DNA from: Pyrinomonadaceae bacterium
Lineage (GTDB): Bacteria; Acidobacteriota; Blastocatellia; Pyrinomonadales; Pyrinomonadaceae
NCBI GenBank assembly: GCA_021228405.1
Contig: JAJQRF010000016.1
Location: forward strand, 16,842 to 80,841
Length of the DNA stretch: 64,000 nucleotides
Direction: 5' to 3'
Shown: one piece after another, positions 1 to 8,453 of the stretch
How the letters are laid out: the number at the start of each line of letters is the position of its first letter
Numbering within the stretch: position 1 is the stretch's first letter
Notes under the pieces: model-generated
Told to the model about the DNA's origin: nothing
Database searches by the model: none
The model's input: only the letters and a program-made list of their open reading frames with translations
Made by a program: the position numbers and the translations under genes

Positions 1-1
1 C

Positions 2-1366
2 TTTTTCGCCTTTGCAACCGTTTGGCTGATCTCAAAAAAGATCGGCTCCGAAGGTTACGGCGGGGTCGTTGCAATTATTGCCGCTTCACAGGTCGCGCAG
101 ATTTTAGTCAACTGGACGAGTTATTCGGTCGTACGTTTCGGAACGGAAGAGTTTGTCGAAACCGAAAAGATCGCGCGGGTTTTCTGGCTTCGTTTCTTCG
201 TGCTCGTGCCCAATCTTTTGCTTGTCCTTCTGGCATCGCGATTCTGGTTTCCGCCGCTTGCCGATTGGCTCAAGCTTCCTGTCGAATCTTTCTGGTATGT
301 GATCGCGCATTTTGTGACGACCGCCTTGTGGATTCATATTCAGATCAGTTTGCAAAGCGTCAAACTGCCGCGAATGCAGGGATTTTTGATGATGATCGAG
401 CGCGTCATCATTCTGGCGGGTATCGGCATTCTGGCAGCGATTGGCAAACTAAGCCCGTTAAATGCGCTTATCTGTTATCCTGTCGCGGCGATTTTAGTGG
501 TTCTGGCAGGAATTTTCTTTTTGAGAAAATATTTGTTCGCGCCTTTTTCGGTTGACCTGAAATTTATCAAAAAAATACTTGCTTATTCGCTTCCGCTTTT
601 GCCTTTTTCGCTGGTCGGTTATTTTTCGGGAAGTTATGTTGACGCAATTTTCGTATCCAAGTTTCTTTCGACGAAAGATTTAGGAATTTACTCGGTCGCC
701 TCGCAAATCAACGGTATGGCACTTCAACTTCCGACGCTGGCAAATTCATTGCTGATTCCTTTTTTCGTAACCTTGCAAAAGGAAAATCTGACGCAAAAAT
801 TGAACGCATATTTTGAAACTCTGTTGCCCGTCTTAACTTTAATGTGGGGGCTTTTTTGCACTTTTCTGGCAATCGGCGGATACTTTTTGATTCCTTTGAT
901 CTTCGGAAATGAATTTTATCAGTCTGTGATGCCTTTTATGATCTTGCTCGCGGCTTCGGTGGTCGGGCTTCCGGGCTTGTGCGGTTATTCAGGACTCACA
1001 CATTCATATTCTCTGACATATTTTGTAACGATAAGTTCGATACTTTCAGCCTTTGTTAACGTTATTTTAAATTACCTGCTGATTCCTGACTATGGGATGG
1101 CTGGTTGTGCGTGGGCAACGTTTTTCTCCTATTTTGTCAGCACGGCAACTTCTGCGGTGCTCTTGAACGCCAAAGTCGAAATGCCCGTTTCGTGGATATT
1201 TCTCTCGGTTTTGCCGATTTTCAGCGGAGCCGTGATCTATTTTTTCACCAAAAACATCTGGTTTTCTCTCGGTGTAAATTTTACGCTTTTCTGTCTGATC
1301 GCGTTGCTGAAGAAACGTTCTTTGATTTCGAGTTTTGATGTTTTGAAGGGATTTATGAGAAATTAA
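2..1366 (+). CDS. Polysaccharide flippase (Wzx/MATE-like), 5' end cut by window
   Basis: Multi-spanning inner-membrane protein expected to flip undecaprenyl-linked glycan units to the periplasmic side. The frame is open from the first bases of the window (it reads FFAFATVWLISKKIGSEGYG), so only a short N-terminus is missing; 454 residues are visible. The whole protein is a run of hydrophobic helices broken by short basic loops, with no catalytic motif, as in the polysaccharide biosynthesis/flippase family. It is followed by two tiny reading frames and then a row of glycosyltransferases, which supports a role in exporting the product of this locus. The exact family (Wzx or another MOP exporter) is inferred from hydrophobic pattern and context. 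Confidence 0.8.
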   Translation, partial: FFAFATVWLISKKIGSEGYGGVVAIIAASQVAQILVNWTSYSVVRFGTEEFVETEKIARVFWLRFFVLVPNLLLVLLASRFWFPPLADWLKLPVESFWYVIAHFVTTALWIHIQISLQSVKLPRMQGFLMMIERVIILAGIGILAAIGKLSPLNALICYPVAAILVVLAGIFFLRKYLFAPFSVDLKFIKKILAYSLPLLPFSLVGYFSGSYVDAIFVSKFLSTKDLGIYSVASQINGMALQLPTLANSLLIPFFVTLQKENLTQKLNAYFETLLPVLTLMWGLFCTFLAIGGYFLIPLIFGNEFYQSVMPFMILLAASVVGLPGLCGYSGLTHSYSLTYFVTISSILSAFVNVILNYLLIPDYGMAGCAWATFFSYFVSTATSAVLLNAKVEMPVSWIFLSVLPIFSGAVIYFFTKNIWFSLGVNFTLFCLIALLKKRSLISSFDVLKGFMRN

Positions 1367-1406
1367 ATCTTTGAAATATAAATTTTTCTCCCCATAATCA
1401 TTCGAG

Positions 1407-1556
1407 TTGCATACGAAACTTTACGAAAACGAATATGACGCGGAAAATGTGAAAATTTTCCTGACGGCTCCGTTTGCGGGTATCCGAAATGTTTCCGATA
1501 AACTCGGCAGGAAAAGCAATTACGTGCATATAACGGTTGTATTTTCCAAAAAATAA
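1407..1556 (+). CDS. Possible 49-codon small ORF (TTG start)
   Basis: Not recognised. It lies in the 317-base gap between the flippase and the first glycosyltransferase. The reading frame gives a mixed, protein-like composition (contains the segment YDAENVKIFLTAPFAGI) with codon usage like the neighbours. It stops in a TAATG that is also the start of the next small frame. The only start in reach is TTG, with no clear ribosome site. The opposite-strand frame over the same bases is rich in Arg and Phe, as expected of a shadow. It could be a real small protein, the tail of a degraded gene, or chance. Confidence 0.25.
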   Translation: MHTKLYENEYDAENVKIFLTAPFAGIRNVSDKLGRKSNYVHITVVFSKK

Positions 1557-1684
1557 TGAAAAATTTTCCGGTAAAATTTCAACAAAAACACATCCGCATC
1601 GTCGGCGGAAATTTTGAAGTAATCCTGACTTCAAAACAAATGTCTTTCAATCTTCTGACCATTGCGAGGAAAAAACAGGCATAA
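1556..1684 (+). CDS. Possible 42-residue small ORF coupled to the next glycosyltransferase
   Basis: Not recognised. The frame starts at the ATG of a TAATG shared with the preceding small frame and ends in another TAATG whose ATG is the start of the glycosyltransferase at 1684. It would encode MKNFPVKFQQ followed by a short basic, hydrophobic stretch. The same one-base TAATG junction joins well-supported genes at 4474, 10166 and 29124, so two in a row here suggests genuine translational coupling. There is no known domain and the length alone proves nothing. Confidence 0.3.
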   Translation: MKNFPVKFQQKHIRIVGGNFEVILTSKQMSFNLLTIARKKQA

Positions 1685-2811
1685 TGAAACCGATCAAAGT
1701 TCTGCACGTTTTGGAAGTCGAAAAGGAAGCGTTTTATTTCAATAATTTAGCGGATTTCACGGATCGAAACGAAGTCGAGTTTGCCTTTGCGACATTTGCG
1801 CCCGAAGGCGGATTCACGGAAAGTCTGCGGCGGCGCGGTTTCAACGTGTATTCGTTGGACGCGATGGGCAAGAAACGATTCGTGAAAGCGGCGCGCGCGC
1901 TTCGTCAAATCCTCAAAAAAGAAAATCCCGACATCGTTCATACGCATCTTTTTAATCCGACATTTATCGGGTTAATGCTTGCCAAATGGCAAAACCGAAA
2001 AACCGTCCTGACGCGGCATCATTCGGACGCACTGCATCTGCTTCCGACAAGGTTAAAGCGAAATTTCTACTTAAAACTCGAAAATATCAATAATCGAAAA
2101 GCCGATCACATCATCGCACCGTCGCGAATGGTTCGCGAATGTATCGTCGATTGGGAAAAAACGCCGGACGAAAAAGTTTCGCTGATTCCATACGGGCAGA
2201 CGAACGAGCGTTTCGATGCGATCACGCCTGAATTGATAGAAAAAAAACGCGCCGAACTCGGAATGAACGACCAACTTTCACTGGTTTGCGTTTCGCGTCT
2301 TTTTAATCGAAAAGGTCACATTTATCTTTTTCGTGCGCTTGCGCCTTTGATAAAAAAAGGCTTATCGGTAAAACTTTATCTGGTCGGGACAGGGGATTAT
2401 AAAGAAAATCTTGAAACGGCGGCGCGTGAGTTGGGAATTCTCGCAAACATCGAATTTCTCGGTTGGCGCGATGACGGATTGGCGATCATCGGCGCGGCTG
2501 ATATTATCGTTCATCCTTCGCTCGAAGATGCTCTGTCGCAAAGTTTGATAGAATCATTAATGCTTCAGCGTCCGATCGTGGCAACCGACATCAGCGGTGC
2601 GGGCGATACCCTAGACGGCGGAAAATACGGAAAGCTCGTGCCGCCCGAAGATTCGGAAAGTTTTCAAAAGGCACTGGAAGAAATTATCGAAAATCTCGAC
2701 GCGGCGCGTGAAAATGCGAAAAAAGGCAGGAAATATCTGCTCGAATATATGAACGCACAGCGCGTTGCCGATGAATATGTGAAAATTTACCGAAAGGTTC
2801 TGGGTTTGTAA
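1684..2811 (+). CDS. Glycosyltransferase family 4 (GT-B)
   Basis: Predicted cytoplasmic, retaining sugar transferase that adds one residue to the lipid-linked glycan; 375 residues. It has the GT4 layout. The N-terminal Rossmann half contains the IVHTHLFNP segment (about residues 85-93). The C-terminal nucleotide-sugar half contains a CVSRLFNRKG segment and an ADIIVHPSLEDALSQSLIES segment corresponding to the acidic donor-binding region. The start ATG overlaps the upstream small frame, and the methyltransferase follows three bases after the stop, so the genes are probably co-transcribed. Donor and acceptor sugars cannot be told from sequence. Confidence 0.88.
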   Translation: MKPIKVLHVLEVEKEAFYFNNLADFTDRNEVEFAFATFAPEGGFTESLRRRGFNVYSLDAMGKKRFVKAARALRQILKKENPDIVHTHLFNPTFIGLMLAKWQNRKTVLTRHHSDALHLLPTRLKRNFYLKLENINNRKADHIIAPSRMVRECIVDWEKTPDEKVSLIPYGQTNERFDAITPELIEKKRAELGMNDQLSLVCVSRLFNRKGHIYLFRALAPLIKKGLSVKLYLVGTGDYKENLETAARELGILANIEFLGWRDDGLAIIGAADIIVHPSLEDALSQSLIESLMLQRPIVATDISGAGDTLDGGKYGKLVPPEDSESFQKALEEIIENLDAARENAKKGRKYLLEYMNAQRVADEYVKIYRKVLGL

Positions 2812-2814
2812 AAA

Positions 2815-3594
2815 ATGGCATCACACGAAAGATTTCAAGGCGCAAACGTCATCGACGCGGGCAAACTTTCGCCTTACTGGGGCGAACACGCGGCGCGTTA
2901 CGTTTTTGCTTTGCCTTATGCGGAAAACAAGTCGGTTTTGGATATTGCCTGCGGAACGGGTTACGGTTTGGGTTTTTTGAAAGGCACGGCGCGGCGCGTC
3001 ACGGGCGTTGACGTGGACATCGAAGCGGCGCGTCAGGCACGAAAGGAATGTGCGGAAAACGCCGACGTTTTGCTCGGCGACGGTTTGAAACTGCCGTTCG
3101 CGGACGAAAGTTTCGAGGTCGTCACATCGTTTGAAACGCTCGAACATATTCACGCCAGACCGCAATTTCTGGCGGAATTGAAGCGGGTTTTGAAACAAAA
3201 CGGTTTGCTGATCCTGTCAACGCCGAACGCGAATTACACGCAACCCGTCAACGGCAAACCGTTAAATCCGTTTCACGTTTTTGAATATAAACCTGAAGAA
3301 TTGCGCGGCGAACTGGAAAATCATTTCAAGCTCGAAAAGTTTTTGGGTCAGAGTTTGAGCGATGATTTCGGAATTCCGCCGTTTTACGATGCACAGCAGA
3401 AGTTATCGAAGGATTTTGTGACGCAAACCAAACTTTTCGGTTGGAAAATAATTAACAAAATGCCGCTCGGTCTGCGCGAGAACGTCAGCGAAACGCTTTG
3501 GAAAAGACCTTTTTACCCGACCGACAAAGATTACCGATTCGGAGTTGAAACAACCGAAAATGCGCCCGTTTTGCTGGCGGTTTGCCGAAAATAA
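2815..3594 (+). CDS. Class I SAM-dependent methyltransferase
   Basis: Predicted soluble methyltransferase of 259 residues. The SAM-binding motif I is clear as VLDIACGTGYG (about residues 41-51), followed by VTGVDVD (motif II acidic end) and the motif-IV-like FEVVTSFETLEHI. This is the Methyltransf_11/25 type often found in glycan clusters, where it methylates sugars or caps chains. It sits between two glycosyltransferases with very short gaps (3 and 7 bases), so it is presumably part of the same operon. The substrate is unknown; a sugar or chain-end hydroxyl is an inference from context. Confidence 0.85.
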   Translation: MASHERFQGANVIDAGKLSPYWGEHAARYVFALPYAENKSVLDIACGTGYGLGFLKGTARRVTGVDVDIEAARQARKECAENADVLLGDGLKLPFADESFEVVTSFETLEHIHARPQFLAELKRVLKQNGLLILSTPNANYTQPVNGKPLNPFHVFEYKPEELRGELENHFKLEKFLGQSLSDDFGIPPFYDAQQKLSKDFVTQTKLFGWKIINKMPLGLRENVSETLWKRPFYPTDKDYRFGVETTENAPVLLAVCRK

Positions 3595-3601
3595 TTAAAA
3601 T

Positions 3602-4474
3602 ATGAACTTGCCGAAGGTCAGCGTAATCATTCCGAATTACAATTACGCGAATTACATTGCCAAAACGATCGACAGCGTTCTGGCGCAAACTTATAAAAAT
3701 CTGGAAATTATCGTCATCGACGACGGTTCAAAAGATAATTCGCTCGAAATTCTGGAAGGCTACGGCGAAAAGATAAAGGTTTTGAAACAGCAGAATCAAG
3801 GCGTTTCGATGGCGCGAAACAACGGAGCGGCAAATTCGAGCGGCGAATATATTGCGTTTCTCGATGCCGACGATATTTGGCTTCCCGGAAAAATGGAAGT
3901 TCAGATGAAGCGTTTTTTTGACGACGGCGAGATCGGTTTGGTTCATTGTTCGATGGATTTTATCGATCCGAACGGCAAGCCTTGCGGTGAAAATTATAAC
4001 GGAATGGAAGGACGTGTCGCCGACGAATTTTTACGTTTTGAAAAAGGCGTGGTCGTCGGTGCCGGGAGCACAGGCGTGGTGCCGCGCCGGATATTTGACG
4101 AACTCGGCGGTTTCGATAAACGTTTTTCGACCGCCGCCGATTGGGACTTTTCATATCGGCTTGCCACGAAATACAAGATCGCCTTCGTGCGTGAACCGCT
4201 CGTTTTGTATCGCATTCATAACTCGAATATGCACGGAAACATCAAAGTGATGGAACACGATATGATGCTCGGTTTTGAAAAAGCATTTGCGGGAGAAACC
4301 GGCGCAGACCGGCGCGAATGTTACGGAAATCTGCATAAAACGCTGGCGGGTTCGTATTTTCACGCCAAACAATATTCTCAATTTATGCGGCACGCCGTGA
4401 AAAGTCTTATCAATAAACCTTCTAATCTGGCTTATTTCGCCGCCTTTCCGTTACGCCGTTTGCAAAAAAAATAA
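3602..4474 (+). CDS. Glycosyltransferase family 2 (GT-A)
   Basis: Predicted inverting GT-A glycosyltransferase, 290 residues. The N-terminal domain starts with the typical VSVIIPNYNYANYI segment, then IVIDDGSKDNS (nucleotide binding) and FLDADDIW, which carries the DXD metal/nucleotide-sugar motif. A GGFDKRF segment and the following acidic stretch fit the catalytic base region. There is no membrane helix, so it acts on the cytoplasmic face. The stop overlaps the next start as TAATG, indicating translational coupling with the next glycosyltransferase. Confidence 0.9.
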   Translation: MNLPKVSVIIPNYNYANYIAKTIDSVLAQTYKNLEIIVIDDGSKDNSLEILEGYGEKIKVLKQQNQGVSMARNNGAANSSGEYIAFLDADDIWLPGKMEVQMKRFFDDGEIGLVHCSMDFIDPNGKPCGENYNGMEGRVADEFLRFEKGVVVGAGSTGVVPRRIFDELGGFDKRFSTAADWDFSYRLATKYKIAFVREPLVLYRIHNSNMHGNIKVMEHDMMLGFEKAFAGETGADRRECYGNLHKTLAGSYFHAKQYSQFMRHAVKSLINKPSNLAYFAAFPLRRLQKK

Positions 4475-5748
4475 TGATCGGGAAAACACTATATCTTTGT
4501 TATTTCGGTTTGCGCGAACCGCTCGTGCAAACGCAGGTTTTACCGTATCTGCGCGAGATCGTGAAAGGCGGAACCGCCGCCAATATTCTCACGTTTGAAA
4601 CGAATCCGAAGGAAACGTGGACGTGTGAGCAAATCGCCGAAATGAAGCAGAAACTTGCGGCGGAAGGCATCAACTGGGATTTTCTGACCTATCACAAACG
4701 ACCGTCCGCGCCCGCCACACTGTTCGATGTTTTGTGCGGTGCTTTTTACGCCTGGCGGTTGGCGCGGCGCGAAAATATCGACGTCTTTCACGCACGCGTG
4801 CATATGCCGGCGATGATGGGCGCACTGGCGAAAAAGTTTCTTTTCGGCAAAAGAAAACCGAAACTGCTTTTCGATATTCGCGGATTTTTTCCCGAAGAAT
4901 ACACCGACGCGGGCATTTGGAAGGAAAACGGCTGGCTTTATAAAACCGTCAAAAAGATCGAGAAATGGCTTTTCAGGGAATCCGACGGTTTCGTTGTTTT
5001 GACGGAAAAAGCACGTGATATTTTGTTTCCCGAATCGAAGGAAAGCGGTTTCGATAAATTCGGCAGACCCGTCGAAGTAATTCCCTGCTGTATCGACAAA
5101 AAACGGTTCGAGTCCGCCGAAATTTTCGACCGTGAAAAGATTCGGCGCAAACTTAACATAGAAAATAAAAAGGTTTTTATTTATGTCGGATCGTTCGGCG
5201 GTTGGTATCTTACCGAGGATATGGCGCGGTTTTTTGCACAGGCGCATTCGGCAGACCCCGATCTGTTCACGATAATTTTGACGCAGAGAAACCTCGAACA
5301 GGTCAAACAAACCTTGCAGGATAAAGGCTTGAACGAGCAGGATTTTTTGATAAAAAGCGTTTCGCCGCGTGAAGTTCCGAATTACTTAAACGCTTCGGAT
5401 GCGGCGATCTCGTTTATCAAGGCGTGTTATTCAAAACAATCATCCTCGCCGACGAAAATTGCCGAATATCTGGCGGCAGGTTTGCCCGTCATCTCAAATT
5501 CGGGCGTGGGCGATCTGGACGCGCTCATCGAAAACAACAGGGTCGGCGTTATTTTACAAGGCTTCGATCAGGAAAGTTACACTAAAGCATTGGAAAATAT
5601 AGAGGTTTTACTGCAAGATACAAGTTTGAGAGAACATTGCCGGAAAATAGCCGACGAACAATTTGACCTTGAAAAAGTTGCCGGTGAAAGATACCGCAGA
5701 GTTTATGAAAAGATTCTGAATGAAAGACAAAAAACTTTACGATCTTAA
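4474..5748 (+). CDS. Glycosyltransferase family 4-like
   Basis: Predicted GT-B glycosyltransferase of 424 residues. An N-terminal domain with an FHARVHMPAMMGAL segment is followed by a KLLFDIRGFFPEEY stretch, then a C-terminal domain with FIYVGSFGGWY, a helix-rich middle and the late SPTKIAEYLAAGLPVISN segment that forms the nucleotide-sugar pocket in GT4 relatives. The usual donor Glu pair is less clear than in the other GT4 genes here. It is coupled by TAATG to the GT2 gene upstream. The next gene starts 26 bases downstream. Confidence 0.85.
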   Translation: MIGKTLYLCYFGLREPLVQTQVLPYLREIVKGGTAANILTFETNPKETWTCEQIAEMKQKLAAEGINWDFLTYHKRPSAPATLFDVLCGAFYAWRLARRENIDVFHARVHMPAMMGALAKKFLFGKRKPKLLFDIRGFFPEEYTDAGIWKENGWLYKTVKKIEKWLFRESDGFVVLTEKARDILFPESKESGFDKFGRPVEVIPCCIDKKRFESAEIFDREKIRRKLNIENKKVFIYVGSFGGWYLTEDMARFFAQAHSADPDLFTIILTQRNLEQVKQTLQDKGLNEQDFLIKSVSPREVPNYLNASDAAISFIKACYSKQSSSPTKIAEYLAAGLPVISNSGVGDLDALIENNRVGVILQGFDQESYTKALENIEVLLQDTSLREHCRKIADEQFDLEKVAGERYRRVYEKILNERQKTLRS

Positions 5749-5774
5749 TATTCGGGCGCAAAAATCAAAGATAA

Positions 5775-6845
5775 ATGAGAGTTTTAACTTTAGTTCCCAG
5801 TCAGAAAGGACATTCACCCGGACAACGCGGCAGTATCGAACTTTGGGAGGACATTCTTAAGCCCGAAGGCATCGAACTAGTTTACGCGCCGTTTGAAACG
5901 GATAAATTGCGGAAAATCCTGTATCAAAGCGGCAACAATGTCGCAAAAGCCCTTGAAATGGTGACGGCGTATGCCAACCGGGTCAAACTTTTGCGAAATC
6001 TGGACGGATACGATGCGGTTTTTATCTACCGTGAAGCCGCGCTTTTAGGTCCGGCGTTTCTCGAAAAAATGGCGGCGCGCCGAAAGCCGATCATTTATCA
6101 GCTCGACGATCCGCTCTTTATGCCCTATAAAAGCCCGTCGAACGGCTATTTTTCGTATTTGAAATTTTTCGGAAAGATCAAAGAGATCATTCGGATGAGC
6201 AAGGTCGTGATGGTCAATTCCACGCATATCCGCGAATACGCGGAGCAATTTAATAAAAATATCTGGCAGGTTCCGAGCATTGTCGATACGAAAAAATTCA
6301 GCTACGAGCCGTTTGCCGGAAATCCTGCGCGGATTTGTATCGGTTGGAGCGGCAGTCCGACTACTTTAGGCAACATCAAACTCGTCGAGAAACCTCTGCA
6401 AGTCATTTCAAAACAGGGAAATGCCGCTCTGCATTTTATCGGCGGCGAAGATTTCGGGCTTGAAAACGTGAACTATACCGCGCAGAAATGGAACGGGGAA
6501 ACCGAAGTCGAAGATTTGAGAAAAATTCAGATCGGGCTTGTTCCGCTTCCGCAAAATTCGTGGAATAAATACAAATTTATTATGAAAACCGCGCAGTATA
6601 TGGCTCTCGGAATCATTCCCGTCGGCACGCCGATGGCATCCAATCCCGAAGTCATCCAACACGGCGAAAACGGATTTCTGGCGGCAAACGATGAAGAGTG
6701 GATAAAATATCTCAATATTCTGCTGAACGATGCGCAACTGCGCAACGAAATGTCGGCAAACGCGGCAAAAAGCGCGCAGGCAAATTACAGCCTCGAAGCC
6801 AACGCCCCGAAAGTGATCGAGGCGTTTCGCGCCGCTCTCAAATGA
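5775..6845 (+). CDS. Glycosyltransferase (GT-B, family 1/4-like)
   Basis: Predicted GT-B glycosyltransferase of 356 residues. It has the segments YDAVFIYREAALLGP, PIIYQLDDPLFMPY and MVNSTHIREYA in the N-terminal half, and ICIGWSGSPTT, GLVPLPQNSW and a TAQYMALGIIPVGTP donor-site region in the C-terminal half. This resembles the divergent glycosyltransferases that use a DXD-like LDDPLF in a GT-B fold. It is the last gene of the first glycosyltransferase run: a strong rho-independent terminator begins 44 bases after its stop, so the upstream operon probably ends here. Confidence 0.82.
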   Translation: MRVLTLVPSQKGHSPGQRGSIELWEDILKPEGIELVYAPFETDKLRKILYQSGNNVAKALEMVTAYANRVKLLRNLDGYDAVFIYREAALLGPAFLEKMAARRKPIIYQLDDPLFMPYKSPSNGYFSYLKFFGKIKEIIRMSKVVMVNSTHIREYAEQFNKNIWQVPSIVDTKKFSYEPFAGNPARICIGWSGSPTTLGNIKLVEKPLQVISKQGNAALHFIGGEDFGLENVNYTAQKWNGETEVEDLRKIQIGLVPLPQNSWNKYKFIMKTAQYMALGIIPVGTPMASNPEVIQHGENGFLAANDEEWIKYLNILLNDAQLRNEMSANAAKSAQANYSLEANAPKVIEAFRAALK

Positions 6846-6889
6846 TTTTCGATTCTTAAAAAACTGCATTCATATCTTAAAGCAATCCG

Positions 6890-6922
6890 AATCGGGGAAG
6901 ACCGCCTTCCCCGATTTTTTTT
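6890..6922 (+). terminator. Rho-independent terminator after first glycosyltransferase run
   Basis: Perfect 11-base stem AATCGGGGAAG / CTTCCCCGATT around a five-base loop, running into eight T residues. It ends the transcript from the genes at 1684-6845. Confidence 0.92.
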
Positions 6923-7171
6923 ATCTGAAGTTTTTGAGATTGTTTCTAAATAAAATATAAAAAATGCCGATAAGTATCTTGCCGGACATATTGAGTCGGT
7001 TGACGGATATTTTCTTCCGGTCTGTTTTTTTTGACGGCGTTTGTATCAAAAAGCTGTTTGAAAAGACTTAGCAAATAGAAGAGATTGAGCGCAGGATCGC
7101 CTTACTTGATGTGTCCCCTGATTCCGGCGTTCAAGGTTTATCAATTAATTCACATAAAACTGAGATACGAT
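6923..7171. other. Intergenic stretch before beta-helix gene
   Basis: Together with the terminator this is a 326-base gap. I see no gene in it. It is AT-rich at first (TTATCTGAAG to AAATAAAATAT), and a second run before 7172 reads open only through a weak TTG start. The promoter for the beta-helix gene must lie here, but no convincing -35/-10 pair or ribosome site stands out. Confidence 0.5.
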
Positions 7172-8227
7172 ATGCACATCAAAAAAATATTATTCATAAT
7201 CATCTGTTTTCTTTTCATTCCCGTTTCCGCTTTTGCCATCGAATCAAGACCCGAAGACTTCGGCGCGATTCCCAATGACGGATTGGACGATTCGGCAGCC
7301 GTCCAAGCGGCGATCAACGATGTCGTTGCCGAGGGCGGCGGAACCATTATTTTCCCGAGCGGAAAATTGAATATTACAAACGTTTTGCGCTTTCTCCCGA
7401 CTAATTACATCGGCGGCGAAGTCAAGCTTCAGGGCAACCGCGGTTCAATCGTCGAAGTTTCAACGGGCGCGTCGGGCATTGCGTTTTACGCCGGCAATCT
7501 GAACGTCTTTACAATCGAAGATCTGATCGTCGTCGGAAAAAACGTTCCTGAAGGAGATTCGCAGTTTTACGACGCGAAATACGTCGTTTTTACAACCTTT
7601 GTCCAACATACGAATATTATCCGCTCACAATTTTACGGGCTTGGCGTGCCGTCGAACGGAGCCGTACTGTATTTCGGAAATACCGATGCGCGAGTGATCG
7701 ATTCGCAGTTTGACGGAAGCCTCGGACAATATCCCGAAGGCGCGGTCATTATGGCTGAAGATACGCGCGGTTTGACCGTCAAGCGTTCGTCCTTTATCGA
7801 TTATGCGAATTTTCACGAGGGCTACATTTCCAAAACGACGGCTTTTACGGGTTCGTGGATAAAGGTCAAAGGCGGACTGCCGTTCGGCGCAAACGGCATA
7901 CGGCGCGTCGTGGTCGAAGATTGCCGCTTTGACGAAGGTGCGGCAACCGCCGTCAGCATCGAAAACGTTCCGTGGGTTTATCTGACGGGAAACAGCGTCA
8001 ATGTAAACAGTGCTTCGCCGGGCAAAGGAATCTATTTGAAGGATGTCGAACACGCCAAAATCGAACAATCGTGGTTCGGCTACACGGCACAAGCGCGTCC
8101 GGCATTGGATTTAACGAACGTCAAAGCCGTGGAAGTCGTTTCTTTGAAATTCGGCGGCGGCGTTTATTTCTGGAAAAAACAAAATGTCCTGAGCACAAGC
8201 GTCAGGTTTTGCGAACAGTGCCGTTGA
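7172..8227 (+). CDS. Secreted right-handed beta-helix protein (pectate-lyase-3-like)
   Basis: Predicted periplasmic or extracellular protein of 351 residues. The chosen ATG gives a clean signal peptide (MHIKKILFIIICFLFIPVSA, cut near residue 20); an upstream TTG would bury it. The mature protein begins with the hallmark RPEDFGAIPNDGLDDSAAVQ, the N-terminal cap of the pectate-lyase superfamily, followed by repeated short beta-rungs rich in Asn, Gly and Val. Proteins of this fold in glycan loci act as polysaccharide lyases, hydrolases or C5-epimerases. The substrate is not determinable. A terminator follows, so it appears monocistronic inside the locus. Confidence 0.8.
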   Translation: MHIKKILFIIICFLFIPVSAFAIESRPEDFGAIPNDGLDDSAAVQAAINDVVAEGGGTIIFPSGKLNITNVLRFLPTNYIGGEVKLQGNRGSIVEVSTGASGIAFYAGNLNVFTIEDLIVVGKNVPEGDSQFYDAKYVVFTTFVQHTNIIRSQFYGLGVPSNGAVLYFGNTDARVIDSQFDGSLGQYPEGAVIMAEDTRGLTVKRSSFIDYANFHEGYISKTTAFTGSWIKVKGGLPFGANGIRRVVVEDCRFDEGAATAVSIENVPWVYLTGNSVNVNSASPGKGIYLKDVEHAKIEQSWFGYTAQARPALDLTNVKAVEVVSLKFGGGVYFWKKQNVLSTSVRFCEQCR

Positions 8228-8276
8228 TCTAATGAAAAAAATACATTAATTTATAGCTGAAAGATAATAACTGAAG

Positions 8277-8312
8277 AAAACGCTCCTTTATTTTCAGAAA
8301 GGAGCGTTTTTG
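8277..8312 (+). terminator. Rho-independent terminator after beta-helix gene
   Basis: Inverted repeat AAAACGCTCCTTT / AAAGGAGCGTTTT with a short ATTTTCAG-type loop, ending in a T run. It separates the beta-helix gene from the carbamoyltransferase operon. Confidence 0.9.
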
Positions 8313-8432
8313 TTTGGGATAAAATATTAATGGTTTGATTTATGCCTCAATAATCGGCAATATTAACATTTTGAATTTAGACTCGATTAACTAACCGATA
8401 ACTAAAACAGATTCGCAGTAAGATCGACAGTT

Positions 8433-8441
8433 TGCTAAAAT
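8433..8441 (+). promoter_or_regulatory. Possible extended -10 promoter for carbamoyltransferase operon
   Basis: TGCTAAAAT matches an extended -10 (TGnTANAAT), with a weak -35 TTCGCA 18 bases upstream. It lies 12 bases before the ATG, so the transcript would have almost no leader, consistent with the absence of a Shine-Dalgarno site. Confidence 0.35.
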
Positions 8442-8453
8442 TTCTAACAATTT

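Noticed and set aside
22..555. Plus-strand frame of 177 codons at the window start
   Set aside because: Out of frame with the flippase, whose hydrophobic frame is open from base 2; product is Arg/Cys-rich.
1398..1634. Minus-strand frame of 78 codons before the first glycosyltransferase
   Set aside because: Composition is Phe/Arg-rich; the plus-strand micro-ORFs with TAATG junctions explain the region better.
4540..5310. Minus-strand open frame of 256 codons
   Set aside because: Antisense to a well-supported glycosyltransferase; no motif and a shadow-like composition.
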